NCBI GenBank assembly: GCA_027315165.1
Contig: DAHUYN010000011.1
Location: 21,159-85,158 of the forward strand
Source of the DNA: Thermoplasmata archaeon
GTDB taxonomy: Archaea; Thermoplasmatota; Thermoplasmata; Lutacidiplasmatales; UBA184
Direction of reading: 5' to 3'
Length of the DNA stretch: 64,000 bases
The stretch's first letter is position 1. Each line of letters starts with the position of its first letter. A program made the position numbers and the translations under genes. Positions 16,944 to 26,134 of the stretch are shown one piece after another. A model generated the notes under the pieces. It saw only the letters and a program-made list of their open reading frames with translations. It was not told the DNA's origin and did no database searches.

Positions 16944-18089
16944 CTACCTCCGGAGCCTCGGGTCGAGCGCGTCACGCAGGCCGTCGGAGAGGAAGTTGAC
17001 GGCGATCGCGAAGAGGAAGATCGTGAGGCCCGGGAAGAGGAGCTGCCACCACGGGACGACGCACGACCCCGCGCCGAGGTTGAGCGTGCAGGTGCTCAAC
17101 AGCTGCGGGATCAGGCGGATCGCGAGCGCCGAGACGGAGCCCCACTCGGGGAAGTAGGGGCTCGGGAAGATCTGGAAGCCGAGGAAGACGATCGCGCCGA
17201 GCAGGAGCGGGATCACGCCGACGTCGAGCGAGATCTGGACGAAGATCGGGAACAGGCTGTTGGGGATGATGTGCCGTCCCAAGAGCCTCGGCCAGCCGGC
17301 GCCGCTCGCCTTCGAGGCCTCGACGTACTTCTGTTCTCGCGTCACGAGAACCTGGCCGCGGACGATCCTCGTGTAGATCGGCCACCAGGTGATGATGAAC
17401 GCGAGCATCAGGATGCCGATCCGGCCGTTGAACGTCTTGAACGACGACCCCACGGCCGCGAGCAGCACCAGGATCAGCAGGAGCCCGGGGATCGAGAGGA
17501 AGACGTCGGTGACCCGCATGATGCCCTCATCGACGTACCCGCCCGAGTAGCCGGCGATCGAGCCGAGGAGCAGGCCCAGGCCGGCACCCGAAAGGACGAT
17601 GCCCGCGGAGATCCCGAGCGACCAGGGGGCGCCTTTGACCTCTCCCTGGTAGATGCTGAAGAAGTACGGGCTGTTCGTCGTCGCGAGGGAGCCGAGCGGC
17701 AACGGACCCAAGGAGAGATGGGTCAGGTCCCACGTGGGGGGGACGAAACCTTCGTAATTCGGGTCGACCGCGTAGCAGTTGGGCCCGGGGGGCGCCTGGT
17801 TGCTCGGGTAGGTACAGATGTTGTTGCAGCCCTGGGTCGCGTTCGACGTGCCACCCGAGAACGGTCCGGTGTAGCTGCCGCAGTAGTACTCGAGCTGCGT
17901 GCTCGAGGCGTGGTAGAAGAACGAGTAGACCGCGATGAAGATGAAGCAGACCAGGATGACGAGGCCGATCATCGCGAGCGTGTTCCGGCTCAGGAAGTAC
18001 CAGGTCCTCTGGAACTGAGCGACCCGCGGGTTCGGGCGCCGTCCCTTCTCGGAGGGGGAGGCACCGGGGATCGGAACGGGCGTCGCCAT
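16944..18089 (-). CDS. dppC: Peptide ABC transporter permease, DppC/OppC type
   Basis: 381 residues. A first membrane span (about 34-57) follows a cytoplasmic N-terminus. A Cys-rich extracytoplasmic loop of about 100 residues (60-160) is longer than in typical DppC. Five further spans include the binding-protein-dependent transport domain with the EAA loop (EASKASGAGWPRLLGRHIIP). It forms half of the peptide channel with DppB. The loop cysteines suggest disulfides outside the cell. It lies 7 bases after dppB and 8 before dppD. Confidence 0.93.
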   Translation of the reverse strand: MATPVPIPGASPSEKGRRPNPRVAQFQRTWYFLSRNTLAMIGLVILVCFIFIAVYSFFYHASSTQLEYYCGSYTGPFSGGTSNATQGCNNICTYPSNQAPPGPNCYAVDPNYEGFVPPTWDLTHLSLGPLPLGSLATTNSPYFFSIYQGEVKGAPWSLGISAGIVLSGAGLGLLLGSIAGYSGGYVDEGIMRVTDVFLSIPGLLLILVLLAAVGSSFKTFNGRIGILMLAFIITWWPIYTRIVRGQVLVTREQKYVEASKASGAGWPRLLGRHIIPNSLFPIFVQISLDVGVIPLLLGAIVFLGFQIFPSPYFPEWGSVSALAIRLIPQLLSTCTLNLGAGSCVVPWWQLLFPGLTIFLFAIAVNFLSDGLRDALDPRLRR

Positions 18090-18096
18090 GGTCAGC

Positions 18097-19287
18097 TCAG
18101 CCGAGCCTCACTCGGGGGTCGAGGAAGCCGTAGACGATGTCGACGAGGATGTTCGCCGTGACGACGATGATCGTGAACAGCAGCGTCGAGCCGAAGATGA
18201 GCCCGAAGTCGTAGGGCGGCTGGATCGAGAGCGCGAGGATCAGACCGATCCCGCGGAGGTTGAACACCTCCTCGATGATCGGGAATCCCGAGATGAACCC
18301 GGCGAACGTGAGGCCGAGGACCGTGACGGTCACGTTGAGGGAGTTCCGCCCGGCGTGCTTGCGGACGACGCCCGCCTCCGAGACGCCCTTCGCGCGAGCC
18401 GTGCGCACGAAGTCCATGTTCAGCACCTCGAGCATGCTGTTGCGCACGAACCGAAGGATCGCGGCAATCGAGCCGTAGGCGATCACGAACGCGGGGAGAA
18501 GCAGCCGGAAGACGGTGTCGCCCGCCAGCCACCAGTTCCCGTGCAAGGCGGCGTCGATCGTCGGGAAGCCCGTCGGGGTCGACTGCTGGTGCGCGCCGAT
18601 CCACGAGGGGAAGACTCCGCCCGCGAAGCATCCGGGCTGGGGCCACGAGCCCGTGAAGTCGAAGTAGGGGCTCGAGGTCCCGCCGCATTCGAGGTGACCG
18701 GAGCCGGCGGCAAAGGTCGCCCCGAGCAGAACGAGATAGGCCAGAATGAACCCTGGCAAAGCGAACCCGGAGAACGACAGGATGCGCGCGCCCTGGTCGA
18801 GGGGCCGATTCCGGTAGACGGCGGAGTAGTTGCCGATCGGGATCGCGAGCAGGAGGATGATGGCCAGCGAGATCGCCGCGAGCTCGAGCGTGAACGGCAG
18901 GTACCACGAGAGGACCTGGGCGACCGGGATCTGATTGGTCCCGATGACCGAGGACGCGGGGCTGTGCGTCGCGGTGAAACCCCACTGCAACGTCAGGGCA
19001 TTGTAGAGATATTTCAGGTATTGGACCTCGATCGGCTGGTCGAGCCCGAGCATGTGCACACCCTGGTAGTACGCCGGGTTCTGGCACTGGCCGGTCTCGC
19101 TGGCGTTGTTGTGGAGGACGGCGCACGAGATGTACTGGGAGTAGCCGTTCTTCGAGAATCCGATCGCGGAGATGAGGCGGTCCTGGATCGGCAGCGCGGA
19201 GGTGATGGCGAAGGTGATCGTCATCACCCCGATGATCACCGGGATGAGGAGCAGGATACGCCGCACGATGTAGACCCACATCTTCAT
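18097..19287 (-). CDS. dppB: Peptide ABC transporter permease, DppB/OppB type
   Basis: 396 residues from the ATG at 19287 (MKMWVYIVRRILLLIPVIIG), the classic DppB N-terminus. A GGGAGGGTGAG Shine-Dalgarno-like stretch precedes it. The frame stays open upstream, but that part is Arg/Pro-rich and unlike the family. The protein has six predicted spans, a long first periplasmic-side loop with cysteines, another large loop near residues 185-230, and the EAA loop (FVRTARAKGVSEAGVVRKHA). It is the first gene of an operon running dppB-dppC-dppD-dppF and a small membrane protein. Confidence 0.93.
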   Translation of the reverse strand: MKMWVYIVRRILLLIPVIIGVMTITFAITSALPIQDRLISAIGFSKNGYSQYISCAVLHNNASETGQCQNPAYYQGVHMLGLDQPIEVQYLKYLYNALTLQWGFTATHSPASSVIGTNQIPVAQVLSWYLPFTLELAAISLAIILLLAIPIGNYSAVYRNRPLDQGARILSFSGFALPGFILAYLVLLGATFAAGSGHLECGGTSSPYFDFTGSWPQPGCFAGGVFPSWIGAHQQSTPTGFPTIDAALHGNWWLAGDTVFRLLLPAFVIAYGSIAAILRFVRNSMLEVLNMDFVRTARAKGVSEAGVVRKHAGRNSLNVTVTVLGLTFAGFISGFPIIEEVFNLRGIGLILALSIQPPYDFGLIFGSTLLFTIIVVTANILVDIVYGFLDPRVRLG

Positions 19288-19346
19288 CGAAGGCTCACCC
19301 TCCCGGTCGTTCCCCCGGTGGAACGGAGGCCCGATTCTGGCGCCCC

Positions 19347-19352
19347 TATATA
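19347..19352 (-). promoter_or_regulatory. TATA box of the dpp operon
   Basis: TATATA within CTCTATATAGG on the minus strand lies about 60 bp before dppB. It predicts a leader of about 35 bases that includes the Shine-Dalgarno-like GGGAGGGTGAG, unlike the leaderless genes elsewhere in the window. The rest of 19353-19537 shows nothing else. Confidence 0.6.
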
Positions 19353-19537
19353 GAGATTTGAGCGCGTACACTCGCCTAGGGCCCCTCCGACCGGCTTCCG
19401 AGCCGCTCGGGGGGACTCGAACGGGGGCGGCGAGAGGGACCCCCCCGTCCGCCTTCGGCACACGCCTTGAGCGGCGGTGCCGCGCCGAGGGCCGCCCGGC
19501 CGGAGCTCCCTCGCCGTGCCCCGAATGGAGCGGGCCG

Positions 19538-19897
19538 CTAGAGCAGCGGCAGGCTCCCGGTGACGGCGTCGACCTCCGCCTCGGGTCCCGGGCCGATCCC
19601 GAGGACGGTCCGCGTGCCCGGCGCGACCTCGGTGAGGCCAGCGTCCTCGACATAGACCGTCGAGAGACCCCGCGCTCGGGCCGCCCGTCGCAGCTCCTCC
19701 ATCTCCTCGAGCGTCTTCGCGACGACGGCGATCTTCTTCTGGCCGGTCGCGAGCCAGGCGTCGATCGAGGGTCGGTGGTGTCGCTCCCCTTCGAGATAGA
19801 GCATCACGGCGGCGTGCGCGACCTGGACCGCGGCCTTCCCGGCCGTCAGACGGAGCTCCCCGCGAACGACGAAGACCATCTTGGGGGTCCCGGTCAT
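19538..19897 (-). CDS. pth2: Peptidyl-tRNA hydrolase, Pth2 type
   Basis: 119 residues from the ATG at 19897; an earlier in-frame start at 19921 would overlap the upstream gene and adds unconserved residues. The N-terminus KMVFVVRGELRLTAGKAAVQVAHAA is the Pth2 signature, and GQKKIAVVAKTLEEMEEL, TVYVEDAGLTEVAPGTRTVLGIGPG complete the fold. Pth2 frees tRNA from stalled peptidyl-tRNA and is the archaeal and eukaryotic enzyme. It ends an operon with srp54 and a membrane protein. Confidence 0.95.
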   Translation of the reverse strand: MTGTPKMVFVVRGELRLTAGKAAVQVAHAAVMLYLEGERHHRPSIDAWLATGQKKIAVVAKTLEEMEELRRAARARGLSTVYVEDAGLTEVAPGTRTVLGIGPGPEAEVDAVTGSLPLL

Positions 19898-19910
19898 CGA
19901 CACGCGGGAC

Positions 19911-20444
19911 CTACTCGGCAAGGTCGGCCCTCCGGGCGTCGGTGATCCGGCGCCGTTCCTCCTCGAGCTCGGCGAGGCGCTGGCGCAGCCGGGCGGTCTC
20001 CGCCGTTTCCGGGCCGATCCGGAGGGCGTGCCGAACGCGCCGCTCCTCCCGCGCCAGGCCCTCGAGCGCGCGGACCGCCGGCCAGGCGCCGTCCTCGTCC
20101 GGCGCCTCCGGAGCGGGCGAGGGTCGCGGAGGCTCGCGGGCGAACCGTCCGCGGCGCCAGGCGAGGACCGCCCCGGCGATCGTGACGACCGCGAGGACCT
20201 CCTCGAGGAGAGGGTCCGACCACGCGGCGGAGAACCCGCCGGGCAGCGCGAGGAGGCCGAAGCCGACGACGACGGTGAGGGCGACGCTCATCGTCACCGA
20301 GAGCGCCGTCGTCATCGCGAGCCGTTCGGGGCCCTCGGCCCCGCGCAGGCGCCACTCGGGGAACACCGCGAGCGTGAGCGCGAGGCCGGGCAGGAAGAAG
20401 AGGAGCAGAAGCCCGGCCCCGGCCTCGATCGGGGAGACCGACAT
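19911..20444 (-). CDS. DUF1616-like membrane protein with coiled-coil tail
   Basis: 177 residues. Two hydrophobic segments flank a motif resembling the archaeal DUF1616 family (FFLPGLALTLAVFPEWRL, then GPERLAMTTALSV), followed by a third span near 75-95. The C-terminal 80 residues are hydrophilic with a predicted coiled coil (LRQRLAELEEERRRITDARR). Its biochemical role is unknown. It starts 12 bases after srp54 ends and is followed 13 bases later by pth2, so all three share a message. A link to co-translational membrane insertion is suggested by context only. Confidence 0.65.
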   Translation of the reverse strand: MSVSPIEAGAGLLLLFFLPGLALTLAVFPEWRLRGAEGPERLAMTTALSVTMSVALTVVVGFGLLALPGGFSAAWSDPLLEEVLAVVTIAGAVLAWRRGRFAREPPRPSPAPEAPDEDGAWPAVRALEGLAREERRVRHALRIGPETAETARLRQRLAELEEERRRITDARRADLAE

Positions 20445-20456
20445 CGGACTCGTCTC

Positions 20457-21794
20457 CTACGCCGTCGGCCCGCCGCCCGGGAACTGGCGCTCGAGCTGGC
20501 GTCGGAGCTTGCGGTTCGACGCGATCCCGTGGGCCGCCTTGCGGGTCGTATCGTAGTATCGAAGGAGCGCGCGGACCTCCTGCGGACGCTGGCCGCTCCC
20601 GCGGGCGATCCGGTGGATCCGGTCGCTCTTGATGAGGTGCGGGTCGTCGAGCTCGCCCGCGTTCATCGAATCGAGGATCGCCCGGAACCGGCGGAGGCGG
20701 GCCTGCGTGTCCTGCATCTGCTGGTCGTCGATCTTCGCGCCGCTCAGGACGGGGAACATCGACATCAGCTTCGAGAACGGGCCCATCTGGCCGAGGGACT
20801 CGAGCTGCGTACGCATGTCGCGCAGCGAGAACCGGCCGGTCATCAGGTTCTCGGCCGCCTTCTGGGCCTCCGCCTTGTCGGTCAGTTCCTCGAAGCGCTC
20901 GAGGAGCGTCTGGATGTCCCCCATCCCGAGGAGTCGGGAGACGAAGCGGGTCGGGTCGAACCGTTCGAGCTCGTCGAGGTGCTCTCCCGTCCCGATGAAG
21001 ACGATGGGCGCGCCGCTCACGGCGACGGCGGAGAGCGCTCCTCCGCCCTTGGCCGACCCGTCGAGCTTGGTGAGGATGACCCCCGTGAGGCCCACCGCCT
21101 CGTGGAAGGCGGCCGCGCTGCGCCCCGCCGTCTGGCCCATGGCCGCATCGAGGACCAAGAGCGTCTCCTCCGGCTGAAGGACCGCGCGGACCCGCGCGAG
21201 TTCCTGGATGAGGTCGGGGTCGATGCCGGAGCGACCGGCCGTATCGACGATCACCGCGACGTGGGGGGGCAGCCGCGCGAGCGCCTCCTGCACGATGACC
21301 TCGGCCCGCTTCTCCTGCCGGTTCGCGTAGAAGTCGCAGCCGACCTTCTTGGACAGCTGCTCGAGCTGGTCGATCGCCGCGGGCCGATGCACGTCGGCGG
21401 CCACGAGCGCGACGCGGACGCCCTTCTTCTGGAAGAAGCGCGCCAGCTTCGCGGCGGTCGTCGTCTTGCCCTGGCCGAACAGCCCCGCCAGGAGGAGGCG
21501 CCTCGGTCGGAGCTCGAAGGTCCGCTCCTTGCCGAGGATCCCCCGGATCTCCTCGTAGATGATGCGGACGAGGAAATCGCGGAGGCTGGCCCCCGCGGGG
21601 GGCTTCTCCTCGGTCGCCCGCTTTCGGACGCGCTGGGTCAGCTCGAGCGCGAGCTGGACGTTGACGTCCGACTGGAGGAGCGCCCGCTGGATGTCTCGCA
21701 CGACCTCCGCGAGCAGCGCCTCGTCGACCGTCGACCCGCGGGCGATCTTCTGCAGCACGCCGCGGAGGGACTTGCCGAGCGAATCGAGTACCAT
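20457..21794 (-). CDS. srp54: Signal recognition particle GTPase SRP54
   Basis: 445 residues, full length. The N domain covers about 1-90. The G domain has GLFGQGKTTTAAKLA (G1), DVHRPAAIDQL, DTAGRS (G3) and TKLDGSAKGGGAL (G4 and closing loop). The M domain starts near 300 and carries the RNA- and signal-binding helices (DSMNAGELDD, ARGSGQRPQEVRALLRYY). SRP54 with 7S RNA binds signal sequences emerging from ribosomes and delivers them to FtsY. It is the first gene of an operon with a membrane protein and pth2, divergent from the GltD-like gene. Confidence 0.96.
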   Translation of the reverse strand: MVLDSLGKSLRGVLQKIARGSTVDEALLAEVVRDIQRALLQSDVNVQLALELTQRVRKRATEEKPPAGASLRDFLVRIIYEEIRGILGKERTFELRPRRLLLAGLFGQGKTTTAAKLARFFQKKGVRVALVAADVHRPAAIDQLEQLSKKVGCDFYANRQEKRAEVIVQEALARLPPHVAVIVDTAGRSGIDPDLIQELARVRAVLQPEETLLVLDAAMGQTAGRSAAAFHEAVGLTGVILTKLDGSAKGGGALSAVAVSGAPIVFIGTGEHLDELERFDPTRFVSRLLGMGDIQTLLERFEELTDKAEAQKAAENLMTGRFSLRDMRTQLESLGQMGPFSKLMSMFPVLSGAKIDDQQMQDTQARLRRFRAILDSMNAGELDDPHLIKSDRIHRIARGSGQRPQEVRALLRYYDTTRKAAHGIASNRKLRRQLERQFPGGGPTA

Positions 21795-21941
21795 GGGACC
21801 CTGCGGCCGGCCGCACCTCTCGAGGGGGAGGACCCCTCATTATCTTTGGGGAGTCGGGCCCTCGGCCGGCGGGCGTCGTTCCGGTCCCGCCCGGCCGAGG
21901 GAACCGTCATATCGCATGGGAGGGCTAGGAACGGCGAGACG

Positions 21942-23399
21942 ATGGCCCTCGAGACCCCCAGGCCCGCGAAGCCCGCCCCGCCGAAGCTGAACCCGATACG
22001 GGTTCCCATCGAGGAGGCGCCGGTCGTCGCGCGGGTCGTCGACTTCCGCGAGGTCCTCCACGCCTACTCGAAGGAGGAGGCGGTCCTCGAGGCGAAGCGG
22101 TGCATCCAGTGTCGGCGGCCCTGGTGCGTCGAGGCCTGTCCGATCTCGCAGGACTGCCGCGAGTACATCCGCCTGATCGCCGTCGAGGATTGGGATGGGG
22201 CCGCTCGCGTGACCCTCCGCGAGAACCCGCTGTCGACCTCCCTGTGCAAGGTCTGCTACCACTACTGCGAGGACTCCTGCGTCGTCAAGAAGAAGGGCGT
22301 TCCGATCGCGATCCGGCACCTCAAGCGCGCGGCGCTCGACTACGGCACGAAGGAGCTCGTCTACGTTCCCTCGGCCCCGAAGGGGCAGCGCGTCGCCGTC
22401 GTCGGGGGCGGGCCGGCGGGCCTCATGGCCGCCTGGGAGCTCGCCGTCCGCGGCTACGGCGTGACGGTCTTCGAGCAGGAGCGCCTGCTCGGCGGCCTCC
22501 TGCAGACGATCCCCGCCTACCGGATGACCGAGGCGGACGTCGAGGAGGACCTGGCCCGGTTCCGTGACCTCGACGTCACCTTCGTGACCGAGCACAAGGT
22601 CGGGCTCGACTTCCCTCCTGAGGACCTCCTCGAGCAGGGGTACGCGGCCGTCTTCCTCTCGGTCGGCACCCCGATGCACCGGTCGCTCAACCTCCCCGGA
22701 GAGGGTCTCGCCGGCGTCGTGCCGGCCCTCGACCTCCTCCGGCGCGTCCACGGGGGCGAGACTGTCGCGCTCGGCCGCCGCATTCTCGTCGTCGGAGGTG
22801 GGGACGTCGCGATGGACGCCGTGCGGACGGCGCTCCGTCTCTCCCCGGGAGCCGAGGTCTCGCTCGTCTACCGTCGCAGCCGGAGCGAGATGCCGGCCGA
22901 CGCGGAGGAGGTGCACGGGGCCGAGCAGGAGGGGGTCCGTTTCCTCTTCCAGAGGGCCCCCGTCCGGATCCTCGGGAGCGACCACGTCGAAGGCCTCGTC
23001 GTCGAGGCGATCGAGCTCGGTCCGGCCGACGCGGGCGGCCGGCGCGCCCCGGTCCGCGTGCCCGGCTCGGAGGTGACGATGCCGTGCGACACGCTGATCG
23101 TCGCGGTCGGCCAGCGAGCCGACCTCCGAGGCTTTCCCGAGGAGCTCGACCTCAAGGTCAGCGCCCAGGGCTGGCCCGAGGGGCAGCAGCCGGGGTTCGC
23201 GACCGCGATACCGGGGGTCTTCGCCGCGGGCGGTCGCTCCGTCGTCTATGCGATGGGCGCCGGGACGGAGGCCGCCGAGGCGATCGACGCCTACCTCTGC
23301 GCCAAGCGTGGAGCGTCGCCCGGGCCGCGGCCGGACCCGTTCGGAGGCTCGGAGAGCTTCCACCTTCCGGCCGGCTACACGACGCCGATCCGCAGCTGA
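21942..23399 (+). CDS. GltD-like NAD(P)H-dependent Fe-S flavoprotein
   Basis: 485 residues from the ATG at 21942; the frame is open far upstream but that part is antisense to srp54. The N-terminal domain has cysteine clusters CIQCRRPWCVEAC and CKVCYHYCEDSC for two 4Fe-4S centres. An FAD dinucleotide fold follows (AVVGGGPAGLMAAWE), then an NAD(P)H fold (ILVVGGGDVAMDAV), and the FAD-closing GVFAAGG. Relatives include the small subunit of glutamate synthase and ferredoxin-NADP oxidoreductase subunits such as NfnB/SudA. No large GltB subunit is in the window, so the electron partner is unknown. It is divergent from srp54. Confidence 0.85.
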   Translation: MALETPRPAKPAPPKLNPIRVPIEEAPVVARVVDFREVLHAYSKEEAVLEAKRCIQCRRPWCVEACPISQDCREYIRLIAVEDWDGAARVTLRENPLSTSLCKVCYHYCEDSCVVKKKGVPIAIRHLKRAALDYGTKELVYVPSAPKGQRVAVVGGGPAGLMAAWELAVRGYGVTVFEQERLLGGLLQTIPAYRMTEADVEEDLARFRDLDVTFVTEHKVGLDFPPEDLLEQGYAAVFLSVGTPMHRSLNLPGEGLAGVVPALDLLRRVHGGETVALGRRILVVGGGDVAMDAVRTALRLSPGAEVSLVYRRSRSEMPADAEEVHGAEQEGVRFLFQRAPVRILGSDHVEGLVVEAIELGPADAGGRRAPVRVPGSEVTMPCDTLIVAVGQRADLRGFPEELDLKVSAQGWPEGQQPGFATAIPGVFAAGGRSVVYAMGAGTEAAEAIDAYLCAKRGASPGPRPDPFGGSESFHLPAGYTTPIRS

Positions 23400-23433
23400 G
23401 GGCCGCCGACGGCCTCGCGCGACTTCGGGCCCC

Positions 23434-23443
23434 AAAGTATTTT
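23434..23443 (+). promoter_or_regulatory. TATA box of the full-length sedolisin gene
   Basis: AAAGTATTTT lies 33-42 bp before the GTG at 23476, predicting a leader of about 10 bases. Confidence 0.5.
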
Positions 23444-23475
23444 CACGGCGGGCTCCCTGAAACGGGCTGCGAACC

Positions 23476-26082
23476 GTGGCGCCGCCGTTCCGTAGCCCTC
23501 GTGGAGCCGTCGTTCCGGCGCTCCTGCTCGCGATGCTCCTCGCCGTGCCGGCCGCGGCCGCGGTCCCGGGCCCGAGCGCCTCGCCGTCCGTGGCCCGTGC
23601 GGCGGGCGCCGACCCGGCCTCCGACGTGCCTCAGGTCCTCTCGCTCCCGTTCGCCGAGAGGGCCGGCTTCGACGTCTCGATGGTGGCCGGCGTGACCTCG
23701 CCGGCGCCGTCGAACGACGCCTCGGTCCTCGTCGCGATCACGCTGATGCCGCAGGACGCGGCGTTCTTCGCGCCCACGACGACGCCGCTGACCGCCCAGG
23801 AGGTGCGGGACCGCTTCGCGCCGCCGGCCTCCGACGAGGCGGGCCTGGTCTCGTACCTCGAGGCCCACGGGCTCACGCTCGTCCACGAGTGGCCGGACGG
23901 GCTCTCGCTGACCGTCGAGGGCTCCGCCGCGGCGGTCGGCGCGGCGTTCGGGACCCGGCTCGACGACGGGCTCTGGCAGGGACAGGCCGTCCGCTTCCCG
24001 TCGTCGTCGCCGTCGCTGCCCGCGCCGTTCGAGTCCGAGGTCGCGGCCGTCTCCGGCCTCTCGAGCGGGTTCTCCACGTTCACGCTGCCGTTCGTCGGTC
24101 GGCCCGCGCCCACGGCCACCCCCGTGCGCACGACGAACGTCGTGACGCCCTCGGCGGTCCACACGATCTACGGCCTCGACGGGCTCTACAACTACTCGGG
24201 AAGCCCGCACTGGGCGACCGGCGTGGGCATCGCGCTCGTCCTCTGGGGAGAAGGCTACGCCCCCTCGGACCTCGCGACGTTCTTCTCGACCTACTACCCG
24301 GGCGGCTTTCCGTCGGTGACCGTCCGGTACCTGCCCGTCGACGGCGCCCCTGCCCCCTCGGAGTCGGCCGTCTACGACCCGAGCAACGTCACCTCGGAGA
24401 TGACGCTCGACCTCGAGTGGGCGGGCTCGGCGGCCCCCGGCGCGACGCTCACGGCGGTCTACGCGCCGGACGGGCCGGCGTCGAACCACTACTCCCCGTC
24501 CGACGCCTCGCTCGAGGACGCCATCAACGCGGCGGTGCAGTCGACCGGCGCCAAGGTCGTCTCGATGTCGTTCGGGACACCGGACGGCTCCGACCTCTCC
24601 TTCCAGTCGGCGGTGAGCATCTCGCTCGCGGAGGCCCAGCAGCTCGGGATCACCGTGATCGCGGCGTCGGGCGACACGGGCGGCGCGCTGCGACCGGACT
24701 GCACGGGCGGTCCCTCGCCCGAGTTCCCGGCCTCGTCCCCGCTCGTCATCGCGACCGGCGGAACGGCGCCCGTGCTCGGCCTCGATGCCTTCGGGGGCGT
24801 CACCGGGCTCGTGAGCGAGCCGGCGTGGAACCGCTCGGGCGGGGGCTTCTCGACGGTCTACCCGGCGCCGTCGTGGCAGCACCTCGGCGCTTCGAGTCGG
24901 GGGATCCCGGATGTCGCCGGCCCGGCCGCGGACAACATCTTCTACTACCGGGGCGCCGAGACGGCCGGGGCGGGTACGAGCTTCGCGGCCCCGTTCTGGG
25001 CCGGGATCGTCGCCGAGATGGACGCGATCCGGGGCAGCGCCCTCGGGTTCATCTCGCCGAGGCTCTACGCCGTCGGCAGCGCGGACGTCGGTCGACCCGG
25101 CACCGTGGGCCTCGTCGACATCTCCTCGGGAGGGAACTGCCTCGGTCCGGCGACGACGGGGTGGGACTCCGCGACCGGCTGGGGGACCCCTCGCGGCCTC
25201 GCGCTCTACGAGGAGCTCTCGGGGACCTTCGTCAACGTCTCGCTCGCGCTCTCCGAGGCGAACGTGCCCCCCGGCGGCTCGTTCCTCGCGACCGTCTCCG
25301 TCTCGAACGCGACCACCGGGGCCCCCGTGTGGCCCGTGAACGTGAGCTACGAGCTCGCGGGGACGGGCTACGGGGGTCCCTGCACGGGCTCCTTCCAGGT
25401 CGTCGCCGTCTCGACGGACTCGACCGGCCGCGCGAACACGACGCTCACCGTGCCCGCCTGCTTCCTCGGCGCCTCGGTGACGGTGACGGCGACGGTGAGC
25501 GGTGGGGGGTACTTCGGCAGCGCCTCGGGCACCGTCGGCGTGAACCTGATCGGCGTCGCGGGCTTCCTCGCGATCGTCCAGGTCTACCCGTACAACCTGG
25601 TCGCGTTCGGCGTCATCATGGCCGTCGCGAGCGTCGTGGGCTGGCGGCTCGGCGCCTGGCGGAGCCGCAGCGCTCGCCGACGGACGCCGCCGACCGGGAC
25701 GACCCCGGCGATGCCCCCGCCGGGCTCGGGAGAGGCTCGTGCTCCGGTCGCGCCGCGACCCGCCCCGTCGGGCGGGGCGGGGCCCCTTGGCGGGCCCCCG
25801 GGCACCGCGTCGGCGGCCGTGACCGCGCCCGCCGGCGCGACGGCCCCCGTCACACCGGTCGTCGTGCCGTCGCACGTCGTCTCACCACCTCCCTCGCCTC
25901 CGCCGCTGCCGGCGGAGCTCTCGGCGGCCGCCGGAGCGAGCGCTGCCACGACCCCCGGCGACGCGCCCTCGACCACGGACACCCAAGCCCCCGACGCTCC
26001 GGCGAGGACCTGCCCGACGTGCGGGGCGAGCGTGCCCGCGTTCGACGCCGCCTGTCCCGTCTGCCGGACGGCCGTCTCGTAG
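23476..26082 (+). CDS. Sedolisin (S53) protease with pro-domain, membrane span and zinc-ribbon tail
   Basis: 868 residues. A signal peptide (about 10-30) precedes the activation pro-domain (about 50-200; LVSYLEAHGLT, GAAFGTRLDDG). The mature domain has the catalytic Glu and Asp in SEMTLDLEW (E308, D312), the oxyanion Asp in ASGDTGG (D400) and the catalytic serine in GTSFAAPFWAG (S502). The calcium site is DISSGGN with GWDSATGWG (D548 to D564). A beta-rich Ig-like domain (about 580-690), a membrane span (about 697-722), a Pro/Ala-rich linker and a four-cysteine ribbon (C846, C849, C860, C863) follow. It should be an acid protease at the cell surface. The ribbon is predicted to be cytoplasmic and its role is unknown. 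Confidence 0.93.
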   Translation: MAPPFRSPRGAVVPALLLAMLLAVPAAAAVPGPSASPSVARAAGADPASDVPQVLSLPFAERAGFDVSMVAGVTSPAPSNDASVLVAITLMPQDAAFFAPTTTPLTAQEVRDRFAPPASDEAGLVSYLEAHGLTLVHEWPDGLSLTVEGSAAAVGAAFGTRLDDGLWQGQAVRFPSSSPSLPAPFESEVAAVSGLSSGFSTFTLPFVGRPAPTATPVRTTNVVTPSAVHTIYGLDGLYNYSGSPHWATGVGIALVLWGEGYAPSDLATFFSTYYPGGFPSVTVRYLPVDGAPAPSESAVYDPSNVTSEMTLDLEWAGSAAPGATLTAVYAPDGPASNHYSPSDASLEDAINAAVQSTGAKVVSMSFGTPDGSDLSFQSAVSISLAEAQQLGITVIAASGDTGGALRPDCTGGPSPEFPASSPLVIATGGTAPVLGLDAFGGVTGLVSEPAWNRSGGGFSTVYPAPSWQHLGASSRGIPDVAGPAADNIFYYRGAETAGAGTSFAAPFWAGIVAEMDAIRGSALGFISPRLYAVGSADVGRPGTVGLVDISSGGNCLGPATTGWDSATGWGTPRGLALYEELSGTFVNVSLALSEANVPPGGSFLATVSVSNATTGAPVWPVNVSYELAGTGYGGPCTGSFQVVAVSTDSTGRANTTLTVPACFLGASVTVTATVSGGGYFGSASGTVGVNLIGVAGFLAIVQVYPYNLVAFGVIMAVASVVGWRLGAWRSRSARRRTPPTGTTPAMPPPGSGEARAPVAPRPAPSGGAGPLGGPPGTASAAVTAPAGATAPVTPVVVPSHVVSPPPSPPPLPAELSAAAGASAATTPGDAPSTTDTQAPDAPARTCPTCGASVPAFDAACPVCRTAVS

Positions 26083-26134
26083 CCCCGGCCCGTGTCGCTA
26101 TCCTCTTGAGCGCCGGCCCGGTGGCGTCGCGCTC

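Noticed and set aside
19288..19653. An N-terminal extension of DppB by about 120 residues
   Set aside because: It is Arg/Pro-rich, covers the operon's TATA box, and DppB proteins begin at MKMWVYIVRR, which has a good ribosome-binding site.
19881..21941. A 5' extension of the GltD-like gene by about 690 codons
   Set aside because: The extension is antisense to pth2, the DUF1616-like gene and srp54 and has no domain; the family begins at the ATG at 21942.
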